Assembly: GCF_050269735.1 (NCBI RefSeq) | Contig: NZ_JBNNIX010000005.1 | Location: forward strand, 124,001-188,000 | Reading direction: 5' to 3' | From: Paenisporosarcina sp050269735 | Lineage (GTDB): Bacteria; Bacillota; Bacilli; Bacillales_A; Planococcaceae | Length of the DNA: 64,000 bases | Shown: one piece after another, positions 1-8,249 of the stretch | How the letters are laid out: every line of letters starts with the position of its first letter | Numbering within the stretch: the stretch's first letter is position 1 | Translations under genes and position numbers: made by a program | The notes under the pieces: generated by a model | Seen by the model: the letters and a program-made list of their open reading frames with translations, nothing else | The model's database searches: none | Told to the model about the DNA's origin: nothing

Positions 1-1
1 A

Positions 2-181
2 ACTTTGGAAGGTCGAGATGCCACAGGCTATAAATCGATTGCTCAAGATATGTTGTACGCGGGAGTAAAATATGTGGATAAGGAAGTTGTGGTTTGTCAA
101 AACCAATTGGTCACGAGTCGACAACCTGATGATATTCCTGCTTTTAACCGTGAATCATTGAAATTACTAGAACAAATATAA
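2..181 (+). CDS. DJ-1/PfpI family protein, C-terminal part
   Basis: The window opens inside this gene; 59 C-terminal codons are visible, ending in TAA. The reading frame contains AGVKYVDKEVV and TSRQPDDIPAF, which match the conserved C-terminal segment of PfpI/YraA-type DJ-1 proteins (general stress deglycase/protease-like fold). The nucleophile-elbow cysteine lies upstream of the window, so catalytic status cannot be judged. A terminator follows within 10 bases. Confidence 0.8.
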   Translation, partial: TLEGRDATGYKSIAQDMLYAGVKYVDKEVVVCQNQLVTSRQPDDIPAFNRESLKLLEQI

Positions 182-189
182 TGGGAAAA

Positions 190-218
190 TGTCTCGCATT
201 AGCGAGGCTTTTTTTTAT
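190..218 (+). terminator. Intrinsic terminator after the DJ-1 gene
   Basis: Stem CTCGC/GCGAG with an ATTA loop, followed by a run of T. Confidence 0.8.
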
Positions 219-360
219 ATTATATTAGTAAGAATACAAGACTAATCTTTAAAGAGTCAGTGTCCCGTATTGGAATAAGCCATTTCCTTCAAAAAAATCT
301 TAAGTATATCTTCCAAATAGGATACTGTAATAGAAGCAACAAGTTCATGAGGTGAAAGGT

Positions 361-1494
361 ATGAAAGACAGCAATGAATCACACAGAGCAAGAATAAATG
401 AAGTGTTTGACTATTTGCATACACATCCCGAAACAAGTTGGAAAGAAGTTGGAACAACTGCTTATTTGAAAAAAATAATCGAACAAGAAGGATTTACCGT
501 ACAAACATTCGACGAATGCACGGGACTTGTCGTTGAAGTAGGAGAAGGGGACACATGTATAGCGATTCGCGCAGACATGGACGCTCTTTGGCAAGAAGTC
601 AATGGTGCGTTTAAAGCCAATCACTCTTGCGGACATGACGCGCACATGACAATCAGTGTCGGAACGTTGCTTGCGATGAAAGAAATAGGGTTTCCGGAAG
701 GTGTTCGGTTAAAGTGGATTTTTCAACCAGCTGAAGAAAAAGGTCAGGGAGCATTGAAACTATTAAGTCTTGGTGTTTTGGACAATGTTGATTATTTGTA
801 TGGAGTCCATCTCCGACCCATTCAAGAAATTCCCGATGGTACGGCATCAGCGGCAATCTGTCATGGAGCTGCCGGTCTAATAAGAGGCATCATTCAAGGG
901 GAGGATGCCCATGCAGCAAGACCTCATCTCGGAAAAAATGCTATTGAAGTCGGTGCTGCTATTATTCAGGGCTTGCAAGCACTAAGAATGGATCCACTCA
1001 TCCCAAGTTCAGTGAAAATGACCAAACTACAAGCCGGAAGCGAGACAGGTAATATAATTCCGGGGAAAGCATCCTTTACACTTGATTTACGGGCTCAAAC
1101 AAATGATGCCATGCGTACCCTTCGAACAAAGGTTTGTGAAGTGATTGAAAGTGTGGAATCCATCTATCATGTAAACATCCAATATAATGTCCATGAAGGT
1201 TTGGTGGCTGCAATCGTGAATGAAGACGCCTATCATTTAATGGCAGAGGCAATCATTCACGTAATCGGTGAAGAAAACTTACAACCTAGAATTGAAACTC
1301 CTGGTGGAGAAGATTTTCATTTTTATTCCTTATACAAACCAAATATAAAAGCGACCATGTTAGGTCTCGGCTGTGATTTGTCCCCAGGGCTCCATCATCC
1401 GAACATGACATTCAATCACAACAGCATCCACACTGGGATCGCAATACTAACCCAAACCATCCTAAACACAATTCAATCAATTCAAAAAAAATGA
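361..1494 (+). CDS. M20 family metallo-amidohydrolase (aminoacylase/IAA-amino-acid hydrolase type)
   Basis: This 377-residue cytosolic enzyme probably hydrolyses N-acyl amino acids or a related amide. Metal-binding motifs of the M20D subfamily are visible: RADMDALW, HSCGHDAHM (Cys and His ligands) and QPAEEKGQGA, followed by a dimerisation domain and a C-terminal PGGEDFHFY segment. An upstream in-frame GTG at 352 is ignored because GAGGTG at 349-354 serves as the ribosome site for ATG 361. It is a single-gene unit with its own terminator. The true substrate cannot be told from sequence. Confidence 0.85.
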   Translation: MKDSNESHRARINEVFDYLHTHPETSWKEVGTTAYLKKIIEQEGFTVQTFDECTGLVVEVGEGDTCIAIRADMDALWQEVNGAFKANHSCGHDAHMTISVGTLLAMKEIGFPEGVRLKWIFQPAEEKGQGALKLLSLGVLDNVDYLYGVHLRPIQEIPDGTASAAICHGAAGLIRGIIQGEDAHAARPHLGKNAIEVGAAIIQGLQALRMDPLIPSSVKMTKLQAGSETGNIIPGKASFTLDLRAQTNDAMRTLRTKVCEVIESVESIYHVNIQYNVHEGLVAAIVNEDAYHLMAEAIIHVIGEENLQPRIETPGGEDFHFYSLYKPNIKATMLGLGCDLSPGLHHPNMTFNHNSIHTGIAILTQTILNTIQSIQKK

Positions 1495-1518
1495 GATTGC
1501 CTCGGCAATCTTTTTTTT
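1493..1518 (+). terminator. Intrinsic terminator
   Basis: GATTGCC/GGCAATC stem with a TC loop and eight T, immediately after the M20 stop codon. Confidence 0.9.
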
Positions 1519-1555
1519 ATTTTGGTGCCAGTTCATCCGTTTCCTTATTTCGAGG

Positions 1556-1584
1556 TTGCATTCATAAGAGAATGCTTATATAAT
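1556..1584 (+). promoter_or_regulatory. ars operon promoter with ArsR-type operator
   Basis: TTGCAT (1556-1561), 17 bases, TATAAT (1579-1584). The spacer holds an inverted repeat ATAAG (1564-1568) / CTTAT (1575-1579), the usual place for an ArsR/SmtB repressor to block RNA polymerase. The assignment of the repeat as operator is inference from position and symmetry. Confidence 0.7.
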
Positions 1585-1615
1585 CTAATTGTTATTGACA
1601 GATAAGGAGATGCTT

Positions 1616-1948
1616 ATGGATTATATAGCACTTGAACAGTATTTAAAGGGCATTGGTGATCAAAATCGTCTAAGAATCTTGACTTATCTCATGCATGAAT
1701 CATTATGTGTTTGTGAATTAACAGAACTGCTTGAAATGACGCAACCGGCAATCAGTCAGCATATGCGAAAATTAAAAGATGCGGGGATTGTGAGTGAAGA
1801 AAAACGTGGGCGTTGGACAATCTGGTCCTTGAATGTCCGCCATCCTCAATATCCGGTATTGATTCATTTACTCAGTTTACTTCCTGCACCTGGACGTACG
1901 GTGGAGGATTTAATCAAAGAAGGCAAAAAAGTCATGTGTGATGCATAA
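1616..1948 (+). CDS. arsR: ArsR family metalloregulator of the ars operon
   Basis: A 110-residue winged-helix repressor. The ELCVCEL-type metal site is present as LCVCEL (Cys31 and Cys33), followed by the recognition helix TQPAISQHMRKL. In this family As(III)/Sb(III) binding releases the DNA. ATG 1616 is preferred over ATG 1610 because AAGGAG at 1604-1609 abuts the latter. It is the first gene of arsR-arsB-arsC, with 14 bases before arsB, and most likely autoregulates through the operator at 1564-1579. Confidence 0.93.
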   Translation: MDYIALEQYLKGIGDQNRLRILTYLMHESLCVCELTELLEMTQPAISQHMRKLKDAGIVSEEKRGRWTIWSLNVRHPQYPVLIHLLSLLPAPGRTVEDLIKEGKKVMCDA

Positions 1949-1962
1949 GTGGAGGTTTTAAA

Positions 1963-3258
1963 GTGGATTTATGGTTAGCAAGTATTGTTTTTATTGTGAC
2001 GTTAATATTTGTCATCTGGCAGCCGAAAGGATTATCAATCGGTTGGTCGGCAATGGCGGGAGCAGCAATCGCACTTCTTGTTGGTGTCGTTAACTTTCAA
2101 GATGTGATTGATGTAACCGGTATTGTATGGAATGCAACATTGACGTTCATTGCGTTAATTATCATTTCATTGATCTTGGACGAAATTGGTTTCTTCGAAT
2201 GGGCGGCACTTCATATGGCCAGTTTTGCAAAAGGAAGCGGTATTCGTATGTTTTTGCTCGTAACGCTTCTAGGTGCAGCTGTAGCAGCTCTATTTGCAAA
2301 TGATGGTGCAGCTTTGATTCTTACACCGATTGTACTGGCGATGGTGCGTGCTCTAGATTTTAAAGAAAAAATGATTTTACCGTTCATTATGGCTTCTGGA
2401 TTTATCGCCGATACGACTTCACTGCCATTTGTCATTAGCAACTTAGTCAATATCGTATCAGCTGATTTCTTTGGCATCGGATTTATCGAATATGCTTCAA
2501 GAATGTTTGTGCCGAACTTATTCAGTGTGGCGGCGAGTATGCTTGTATTGTATTTATTCTTCGGCAAATCAATTCCAAAACACTTTGATGAAAAAATGTT
2601 GAAAGAACCAAAAGAAGCATTAAAAGATATTCGGATGTTCCATGTTTCATGGTATGTACTCGGCGTTTTACTGATTGGTTATTTCTTAAGTGAATCATTA
2701 AATATACCTGTCTCCGTAATTGCAGCTGCAGTGGCAATGATTTTCTTATTCATTGCTCGCAAAAGCAAGGCAGTACACACTCGAAATGTTATCAAAGGAG
2801 CTCCTTGGGCGATTGTTTTCTTTTCGATTGGGATGTACGTGGTAGTCTACGGTCTGAGAAATGTGGGGCTGACTTCTGTATTAACCTCTTTAATTGAATG
2901 GACAGCAAGCCACGGCTTATATGCGGCCACGATTGGGATGGGCTTCATAGCAGCAATCCTATCTTCTATCATGAACAATATGCCGACGGTTATGATTGAT
3001 GCACTTGCCATTGCGGATACGAATACATCAGGCGTAATGAGAGAAGCACTGATTTATGCAAATGTCATAGGGTCTGATTTAGGTCCAAAAATGACACCGA
3101 TTGGTTCCCTTGCCACATTATTATGGTTGCATGTCTTAAGTCAAAAAGGCGTGAAGATTTCATGGGGCTATTATTTTAAAGTAGGGGTAATTTTAACCGT
3201 ACCTACACTTTTCATTACTTTAACAGGTCTATATTTATGGTTAACAATAATTCACTAG
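1963..3258 (+). CDS. arsB: Arsenite efflux permease ArsB
   Basis: A 431-residue integral membrane protein with about 11-12 hydrophobic segments; the conserved ArsB/NhaD stretch ALFANDGAALILTP is at about residues 105-118. It expels As(OH)3/Sb(OH)3 using the proton gradient. Start is GTG 1963 behind GGAGG at 1951-1955. Its place between the As sensor and the arsenate reductase supports the role. No ArsA ATPase is present, so it should act as a secondary carrier. Confidence 0.93.
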   Translation: MDLWLASIVFIVTLIFVIWQPKGLSIGWSAMAGAAIALLVGVVNFQDVIDVTGIVWNATLTFIALIIISLILDEIGFFEWAALHMASFAKGSGIRMFLLVTLLGAAVAALFANDGAALILTPIVLAMVRALDFKEKMILPFIMASGFIADTTSLPFVISNLVNIVSADFFGIGFIEYASRMFVPNLFSVAASMLVLYLFFGKSIPKHFDEKMLKEPKEALKDIRMFHVSWYVLGVLLIGYFLSESLNIPVSVIAAAVAMIFLFIARKSKAVHTRNVIKGAPWAIVFFSIGMYVVVYGLRNVGLTSVLTSLIEWTASHGLYAATIGMGFIAAILSSIMNNMPTVMIDALAIADTNTSGVMREALIYANVIGSDLGPKMTPIGSLATLLWLHVLSQKGVKISWGYYFKVGVILTVPTLFITLTGLYLWLTIIH

Positions 3259-3274
3259 AAAAGGAATGATTATT

Positions 3275-3694
3275 ATGGAAAAGAAAATATTTTACTTTTT
3301 ATGTACGGGTAATTCATGCCGTTCACAAATGGCAGAAGCTTTTGGCCACAAGTACTTAAGCGACAAGTATGAAGTTTATTCTGCTGGTATTGAAGCACAT
3401 GGTCTTAATCCGAATGCTATTAAAGCAATGGATGAAATAGGCATCGACATTCGCAATCAAACGTCAGATGTTATCGACTCAGAGCTTTTAAATAAAGCGG
3501 ACTTCGTCGTTACGCTATGTGGTGATGCCAATGACAAATGCCCAATGACTCCATCTCATGTGACACGCTGGCATTGGGGCTTTGATGATCCTGCACGCGC
3601 AGAAGGAACGGAAGAAGAAAAGTGGGCAGTGTTCCAACGCGTTCGTGATGAAATTGGGGAAAGAATCGAAGAATTTTCAAAAACAGGAAAATAA
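3275..3694 (+). CDS. arsC: Thioredoxin-coupled arsenate reductase
   Basis: 139 residues, the standard length of the Bacillus ArsC. The low-molecular-weight phosphatase P-loop CTGNSCRS is near the N-terminus, and the redox pair LCGDANDKCP (Cys near 82 and 89) shuttles the disulfide to thioredoxin. It reduces arsenate to arsenite for export by ArsB. ATG 3275 is used rather than ATG 3266, which touches the AAGGA ribosome site. Last gene of the operon, ending at a strong bidirectional terminator. Confidence 0.95.
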   Translation: MEKKIFYFLCTGNSCRSQMAEAFGHKYLSDKYEVYSAGIEAHGLNPNAIKAMDEIGIDIRNQTSDVIDSELLNKADFVVTLCGDANDKCPMTPSHVTRWHWGFDDPARAEGTEEEKWAVFQRVRDEIGERIEEFSKTGK

Positions 3695-3696
3695 CA

Positions 3697-3739
3697 AAAA
3701 AGACATCGTGGGATTAAAATCCTCCACGATGTCTCTTTT
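3697..3739. terminator. Bidirectional terminator between arsC and the convergent acetyltransferase
   Basis: AGACATCGTGG (from 3701) pairs with CCACGATGTCT (to 3734), flanked by an A run on the left and a T run on the right. Confidence 0.9.
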
Positions 3740-4539
3740 TATATAATTTTCCCCATATAAAACTCATTTACATACTTTCCATCAATGACAAGGGAATTAT
3801 GGCGAGTACCTTCAATGCTATAACCCATTTTTTTATAAAGCGCTAGGGCGGGTTCATTCTTTTCAACGACTGTCAATTCCAGTCGGGAGATCCCGACTTC
3901 ATGTGCCCAGGTCTCCACTTTTTTCATTAAAGAGGTTCCGACGTTTTGACCGTAATATGCTTGTCGTACTCCAATTACGAGCGAAGCTCGGTGATCAGCC
4001 CGGGGAGCGGGACCAGCTGTCATGGCAATAAATCCAGCAAATTCTCCATTTAGAATGCCGACAAACATACCAGACTTCTCGGATTTTTTCCACTCGCCAA
4101 TGCGTTTACGGATGGATTGAACAGTCATTTTTCTTTCATCCTTACCAAATAACATAAAATCCGATTCTGCATATATATCCTGGTGAAGACGGATGATTGA
4201 CCGTGCATCATCCAAGTCTACAGGTCTTATAATTAAGATATTTTCCGGTTTGTCTGCAGAAGAAAGATCGCAATCTATGGTTTCCGTTATCTTAACAAAA
4301 GTGACGGATCTACCTAACTCAATCTCTTTTACTGTATAATCTGAGTCAATCCAAGCTAAGAAATGAGATGCAGGAGGTTTCGTTTTTTTCCACCAGCTAC
4401 TATTTAAATAAGCTGCGTTTGGTAACTGTTGTCCAACTATATTCTCAATCGCTGTATATGTAAGTGTGACTTCATTTTGTGCAGCTTCTGCAAAAAAAGT
4501 TGCTAGTGGAATATACTTTTTCTCCAATTTCTTTACCAT
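3739..4539 (-). CDS. DUF7662 - GNAT fusion protein
   Basis: 266 residues in two parts. Residues about 8-85 (VTLTYTAIENIVGQQLP, then SSWWKKTK and SHFLAW, ending VTFVK) look like the DUF7662 domain, a small fold of unknown function that often stands alone. Residues about 100-266 are a GNAT N-acetyltransferase with the acetyl-CoA loop VRQAYYGQNVGTSL and a C-terminal ALYKKMGYSIEGT segment. Substrate unknown. It is a single gene, convergent to arsC and divergent from the next acetyltransferase; no reason to tie it to arsenic. Confidence 0.8.
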   Translation of the reverse strand: MVKKLEKKYIPLATFFAEAAQNEVTLTYTAIENIVGQQLPNAAYLNSSWWKKTKPPASHFLAWIDSDYTVKEIELGRSVTFVKITETIDCDLSSADKPENILIIRPVDLDDARSIIRLHQDIYAESDFMLFGKDERKMTVQSIRKRIGEWKKSEKSGMFVGILNGEFAGFIAMTAGPAPRADHRASLVIGVRQAYYGQNVGTSLMKKVETWAHEVGISRLELTVVEKNEPALALYKKMGYSIEGTRHNSLVIDGKYVNEFYMGKII

Positions 4540-4738
4540 AATTGACCTCTTTTCTGTATCAAAAGAAATGTATATAAATTAGTATAATAATATCACTTAT
4601 AGTGTATGTAATCACTACTATATCACTAAATTAAGAAAATATTAGGTATTAAATGTAAAAAAATATAAAAAAATTAAAAAAATCATTTAAAATCTAAAAT
4701 AACAAAGGAACTAAAGTCCTAAGAAATGAGGAGCAAAT

Positions 4739-5530
4739 ATGATAAGAAAACTAATTGAAGCAGATCGTCAAATAACAATGAGTTTTGTGGGGCAAAAGCC
4801 TGCGGAAAATGTGTTTATTATTGGAGATATTGAAGGGCATGGATTTCATTCAAGTATCCAGACACTTTGGGGTGACTTTAATGAAAAAGGGGATTTAAGA
4901 GGCGTTTTATTAAAATACGATAAAAACTTTATTGTGTATGCACCGGCTGATTACGATGCAAAAGGATTTGCCAATATCATTAATAAAGATGCGTCTTTCA
5001 GCTATCTATCGGGCATTGAAGAAATGGTAAATCAATTAGCCCCTTACATAAAAGCTCAACCTAAAAAACCAAGAGTTCTCTTTTATGCAAAATGTGAGAC
5101 GGTGGAATACCTACCAGCAATTCCAGAGGATATCCACTTGGAACAAGCTCAAGCGGATGATGCCGGAGCTCTCATTGCACAAATGAAAGCAATTCCGGAA
5201 TTTTCGGAAGGTAATTATAGCGTTGAGAACAAACGGGAATCACTGGAAAAAGGCCTGGCTCGAGCCTATCTAATTAAAGAAAATGGAATCATCGTAAGTT
5301 CAGCTTCAAGCACCGCTGAAAATAGTCAATCTGCCATGATTGTAGGAGTTGGAACTTTACCTGAACATCAGAAAAAAGGGCTTGCTACACACTGCATGTC
5401 CAAGCTTTGCCGAGAATTACTTGAAGAAAACAAAATGTTGTGTCTGTTTTATGACAACCCTGCTGCAGGTGCAATCTATAAGCGAATCGGCTTCGTCGAT
5501 ATAGGGAAATGGTGTATGTGGACTTATTAA
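4739..5530 (+). CDS. GNAT family N-acetyltransferase
   Basis: 263 residues. The C-terminal half carries a GNAT core: VGVGTLPEHQKKGLATH (acetyl-CoA pyrophosphate loop) and YDNPAAGAIYKRIGF. The N-terminal half (about 1-125) resembles the extra domain of the long Bacillus GNAT proteins. Substrate not predictable. Good GAGGAG ribosome site. The 199 bases upstream, shared with the divergent acetyltransferase, are very AT-rich, with no clear operator. Confidence 0.82.
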   Translation: MIRKLIEADRQITMSFVGQKPAENVFIIGDIEGHGFHSSIQTLWGDFNEKGDLRGVLLKYDKNFIVYAPADYDAKGFANIINKDASFSYLSGIEEMVNQLAPYIKAQPKKPRVLFYAKCETVEYLPAIPEDIHLEQAQADDAGALIAQMKAIPEFSEGNYSVENKRESLEKGLARAYLIKENGIIVSSASSTAENSQSAMIVGVGTLPEHQKKGLATHCMSKLCRELLEENKMLCLFYDNPAAGAIYKRIGFVDIGKWCMWTY

Positions 5531-5540
5531 AATTCACGAA

Positions 5541-5578
5541 TCTATTGAACCGAAGAAGTATACGATGGTTTAATAGAG
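5541..5578. repeat. 11-base inverted repeat before the hydrolase gene
   Basis: TCTATTGAACC (5541-5551) and GGTTTAATAGA (5568-5578) pair with one mismatch across a 16-base loop. No T run follows, so it is not an obvious terminator. It could be an mRNA hairpin or an operator for the gene starting at 5610. Confidence 0.4.
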
Positions 5579-5609
5579 GAAAGAGATTGCCAGAGGAGTT
5601 TGAAATTTA

Positions 5610-6410
5610 ATGCTTCACAATAAAACTTACATCGTTTCTCCTGAAGCCCCGTGGGTAACATTTGTTCACGGCGCAGGAGGAAGTTCTTCCATATGGTATA
5701 AACAAATACGCGAATTCAGAAAAGCGCACAATGTATTATTAATCGATCTTAGAGGCCACGGTAAATCAGCCCGCGGTCGTTGGAAAAAAGGCGATTCGTT
5801 TTCACATATTGCTGACGAAGTAAAACATGTGCTAGATGAATTGAAAATAAAAGAGACACATGTGATTGGCATGTCACTTGGAACAATCGTGGCCCAAACA
5901 ATGGCTGAACGTTTTCCAGAAAGAATCTCTTCTCTGATTTTAGGAGGAGCTGTCATTCGTCTTGATATCCGAACAAAGCTTTTATTATGGACTGGTCGTG
6001 TAACGAAGCGATTTATTCCATATATGTTATTGTATAAATTGTTTGCTTGGATCATCATGCCAAAGAAGAGACATGAAGAATCCCGTCTAGTTTTCGTCAA
6101 CCAAGCGAAGAAAATGTGTCAAAAAGAGTTTATCAAATGGTTTTCATTAACCAAGTTGATCAATCCTTATTTAACGAGGCTTCAAATGAAGACGAATGCC
6201 ATTCCAACATTGTTTTTAATGGGGGAAGAAGATTACTTGTTTATGCCGCCAGTTGAAGAATTGGTGAGACGTAATGAGGAATTTAAACTGATTAAAATTA
6301 AAGATTCTGGTCATGTCTGCAATATCGATCAACCTGAGAGGTTTAATGAACTGTCAATTAATTTCATATCTGCTATACAAACAAACAAAGCTATCACCGC
6401 AATCGGGTGA
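5610..6410 (+). CDS. Alpha/beta-hydrolase
   Basis: 266 residues of an alpha/beta-hydrolase fold. Visible are the oxyanion motif VHGAGGSS, the nucleophile elbow GMSLGT (Ser), and the terminal histidine in SGHVCNIDQPERF; an Asp in LMGEEDYLF is the probable acid. Esterase or lipase-like activity is likely; substrate unknown. The stop codon lies inside the stem of the terminator at 6389-6415, so the last residues are encoded by the hairpin. Confidence 0.85.
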   Translation: MLHNKTYIVSPEAPWVTFVHGAGGSSSIWYKQIREFRKAHNVLLIDLRGHGKSARGRWKKGDSFSHIADEVKHVLDELKIKETHVIGMSLGTIVAQTMAERFPERISSLILGGAVIRLDIRTKLLLWTGRVTKRFIPYMLLYKLFAWIIMPKKRHEESRLVFVNQAKKMCQKEFIKWFSLTKLINPYLTRLQMKTNAIPTLFLMGEEDYLFMPPVEELVRRNEEFKLIKIKDSGHVCNIDQPERFNELSINFISAIQTNKAITAIG

Positions 6411-6424
6411 TAGCTTTTGTTGTA
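6389..6424. terminator. Bidirectional terminator between hydrolase and hmp
   Basis: AGCTATCACC (6389-6398) pairs with GGTGATAGCT (6406-6415), followed by TTTTGTTGT. It covers the hydrolase stop codon and ends just before the hmp stop. Confidence 0.85.
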
Positions 6425-7609
6425 TTATGCGTGAACTGGTTCCAGAGAAACAGCCGGTCCGAAAAATTCGAAATGTACGTCTTCCTCAGAGAATCCTAGT
6501 TCATATAGGTTATTAATAATCGCTTTCATGAACGGGACTGGTCCACATACGTAAATATCACTATTGGCAAGAACATTTTCTGCTAAGAATTCTTTCGTGA
6601 TGAGGTGATTCTTATCAGAATATTGTGCGGCATACGTTGTATCTTCCATGTTAGACAGCAACGAGCGAACTTCTTTGTCGAAAGCATGTAGTGTAGCATT
6701 TCGTGCTCCGTGCAGGAAAGAGACCGGACGGCTAGGGTTTGTTCTAGAGATTGTCTCCAACATGCTCATCATTGGAGTAATACCAACTCCACCACTAATT
6801 AAAGTGACAGGTCGTGAACTATCAACGTTTAGATAGAAATCTCCGGCCGGTGCACTTACTTCAATTTGGTCTCCGACTTTAAGCGTGTTGTGCAGGTAGC
6901 AAGACACTTTCCCATTTGGATTCATTTCGCTTTCCTTTTTGACAGAAATACGGAATGTTTCTTTCCCTGGTGATTGTGACAGACTGTATTGACGGTTGAA
7001 CATGTGTGTTTCACCAGGAATCGATAAACGTACCGAAATATATTGACCGGGTTGGTACGAAGGAATGGAAGTACCGTCAGCCGGTTTTAAATAGAATGAA
7101 GTAATAACTTCGCTTTCTTTCACTTTATCAACAATGACAAAATCTTTGAACTCATTCCAGCCGTTAGATTGTGTAGAAGCTTCTGCATACATGTCATTTT
7201 CAACTTGAATGAATACATCTGCAATAACTCCGTAAGCTTCTCCCCAGGCATTAATGATTTCGTCAGTAGCTGCATCACCCAATACTTCTTTAATTGCGCC
7301 TAATAGATGTGCTCCTACAATCGGATAGTGTTCCGCTTTTACACCTAGTGAACGGTGTTTATGTGCAATTTGTTTGACTGCTGGAAGCAGGACACCTAGG
7401 TTATCGATATGTTGCGCAGCTGCATAAACGGTATTGGCAAGCGCAGTTTGTTGGCGGCCTTGTTTTTGATTGGCATGATTGAATATATTAAGCAACTCTG
7501 GATGTGCAGTGAATAAATTTTTGTAAAAAACGGTTGTAATAGTTGCTCCGTGCTCAGCTAGAACTGGGACAGTTGATTTTACGATGGCGATTGTTTGAGA
7601 AGATAACAT
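6425..7609 (-). CDS. hmp: Flavohemoglobin, nitric oxide dioxygenase
   Basis: 394 residues, full length for Hmp. It oxidises NO to nitrate with O2 and NAD(P)H. The N-terminal globin has Tyr29 (B10) and proximal His85 in IAHKHRSLGV. The FAD domain has RQYSLS, and the NAD domain has GGVGITPMMSML and YVCGPVPFM. Start ATG at 7607-7609 with an AGGAAA ribosome site. Divergent from nsrR, whose product should repress it through the site at 7667-7689. Confidence 0.96.
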   Translation of the reverse strand: MLSSQTIAIVKSTVPVLAEHGATITTVFYKNLFTAHPELLNIFNHANQKQGRQQTALANTVYAAAQHIDNLGVLLPAVKQIAHKHRSLGVKAEHYPIVGAHLLGAIKEVLGDAATDEIINAWGEAYGVIADVFIQVENDMYAEASTQSNGWNEFKDFVIVDKVKESEVITSFYLKPADGTSIPSYQPGQYISVRLSIPGETHMFNRQYSLSQSPGKETFRISVKKESEMNPNGKVSCYLHNTLKVGDQIEVSAPAGDFYLNVDSSRPVTLISGGVGITPMMSMLETISRTNPSRPVSFLHGARNATLHAFDKEVRSLLSNMEDTTYAAQYSDKNHLITKEFLAENVLANSDIYVCGPVPFMKAIINNLYELGFSEEDVHFEFFGPAVSLEPVHA

Positions 7610-7643
7610 GTTTGTTTCCTACCCTTCATCATTTGATACTTTC

Positions 7644-7689
7644 ACCATACGCCTGCCAATAATTTAAAGCAATATATAAAATACATCTT
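7644..7689 (-). promoter_or_regulatory. hmp promoter with NsrR operator
   Basis: On the minus strand, TTGCTT (7667-7672), 17 bases, TATGGT (7644-7649). An AT-rich dyad at 7667-7689 reads, on the minus strand, AAGATGTATTT followed by a weaker half ending ATTGCTT; the strong half agrees with the NsrR consensus AAGATGYATTT. The dyad covers the -35 box. Operator identity is inferred from consensus plus the adjacent nsrR. Confidence 0.75.
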
Positions 7690-7709
7690 TAATGATTCGG
7701 ACACATTTC

Positions 7710-7738
7710 TTTCACGGAAAAGACATAATGGCTATAAT
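7710..7738 (+). promoter_or_regulatory. nsrR promoter
   Basis: TTTCAC (7710-7715), 17 bases, TATAAT (7733-7738), then a GAAGGAG ribosome site before ATG 7765. The -35 is weak. Confidence 0.55.
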
Positions 7739-7764
7739 GATGAAGGAGAAAGAACGGTGAAATT

Positions 7765-8202
7765 ATGCGAATGACAATGTATACCGATTTTTCCCTCCGT
7801 GTGTTGATGTATGTGGGGGCGAAAGAACAATCGGAGCTATCGACGATACAGGAAATTTCAACTGCTTATGGAATATCAAAAAACCATTTAATGAAAGTCA
7901 CATATGAGTTAGGCAAACATGGTTATATAGAAACTATACGTGGACGAGGGGGCGGAATTCGTCTTGCATTTCCTCCTGCATCCATCAATATTGGAGAAGT
8001 CGTTAGAAAAACAGAAGACGATTTTTATTTGGTTGAATGCTTCAACTGTGCGTCGAACCGATGTGTAATCACACCAGTCTGCAAATTACGCAGAGTATTG
8101 CATGAAGCGCTGGTTGCCTACTTGGCTGTTCTTGATACTTACACATTGCAAGATTTGCTTAGTAATAAAGACGAGCTAGGAGCCATTTTGTTTACGAAAT
8201 AG
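7765..8202 (+). CDS. nsrR: NsrR, nitric-oxide-sensing Rrf2 family repressor
   Basis: 145 residues. The Rrf2 winged helix carries YGISKNHLMKV and TIRGRGGGIRLA. The Fe-S cysteines are Cys92, Cys100 and Cys106 in the ECFNC...RCVITPVC segment, matching the Bacillus NsrR ligands, and Asp8 is kept. An extra Cys95 is present. The cluster reacts with NO, relieving repression of hmp next door. Starts MRMTMYTDFSLRVL, as expected for the family. Confidence 0.95.
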   Translation: MRMTMYTDFSLRVLMYVGAKEQSELSTIQEISTAYGISKNHLMKVTYELGKHGYIETIRGRGGGIRLAFPPASINIGEVVRKTEDDFYLVECFNCASNRCVITPVCKLRRVLHEALVAYLAVLDTYTLQDLLSNKDELGAILFTK

Positions 8203-8249
8203 GTATGATAAAATAAAAAACGTGAAGTTTGAATTATTGGAGGATACAC

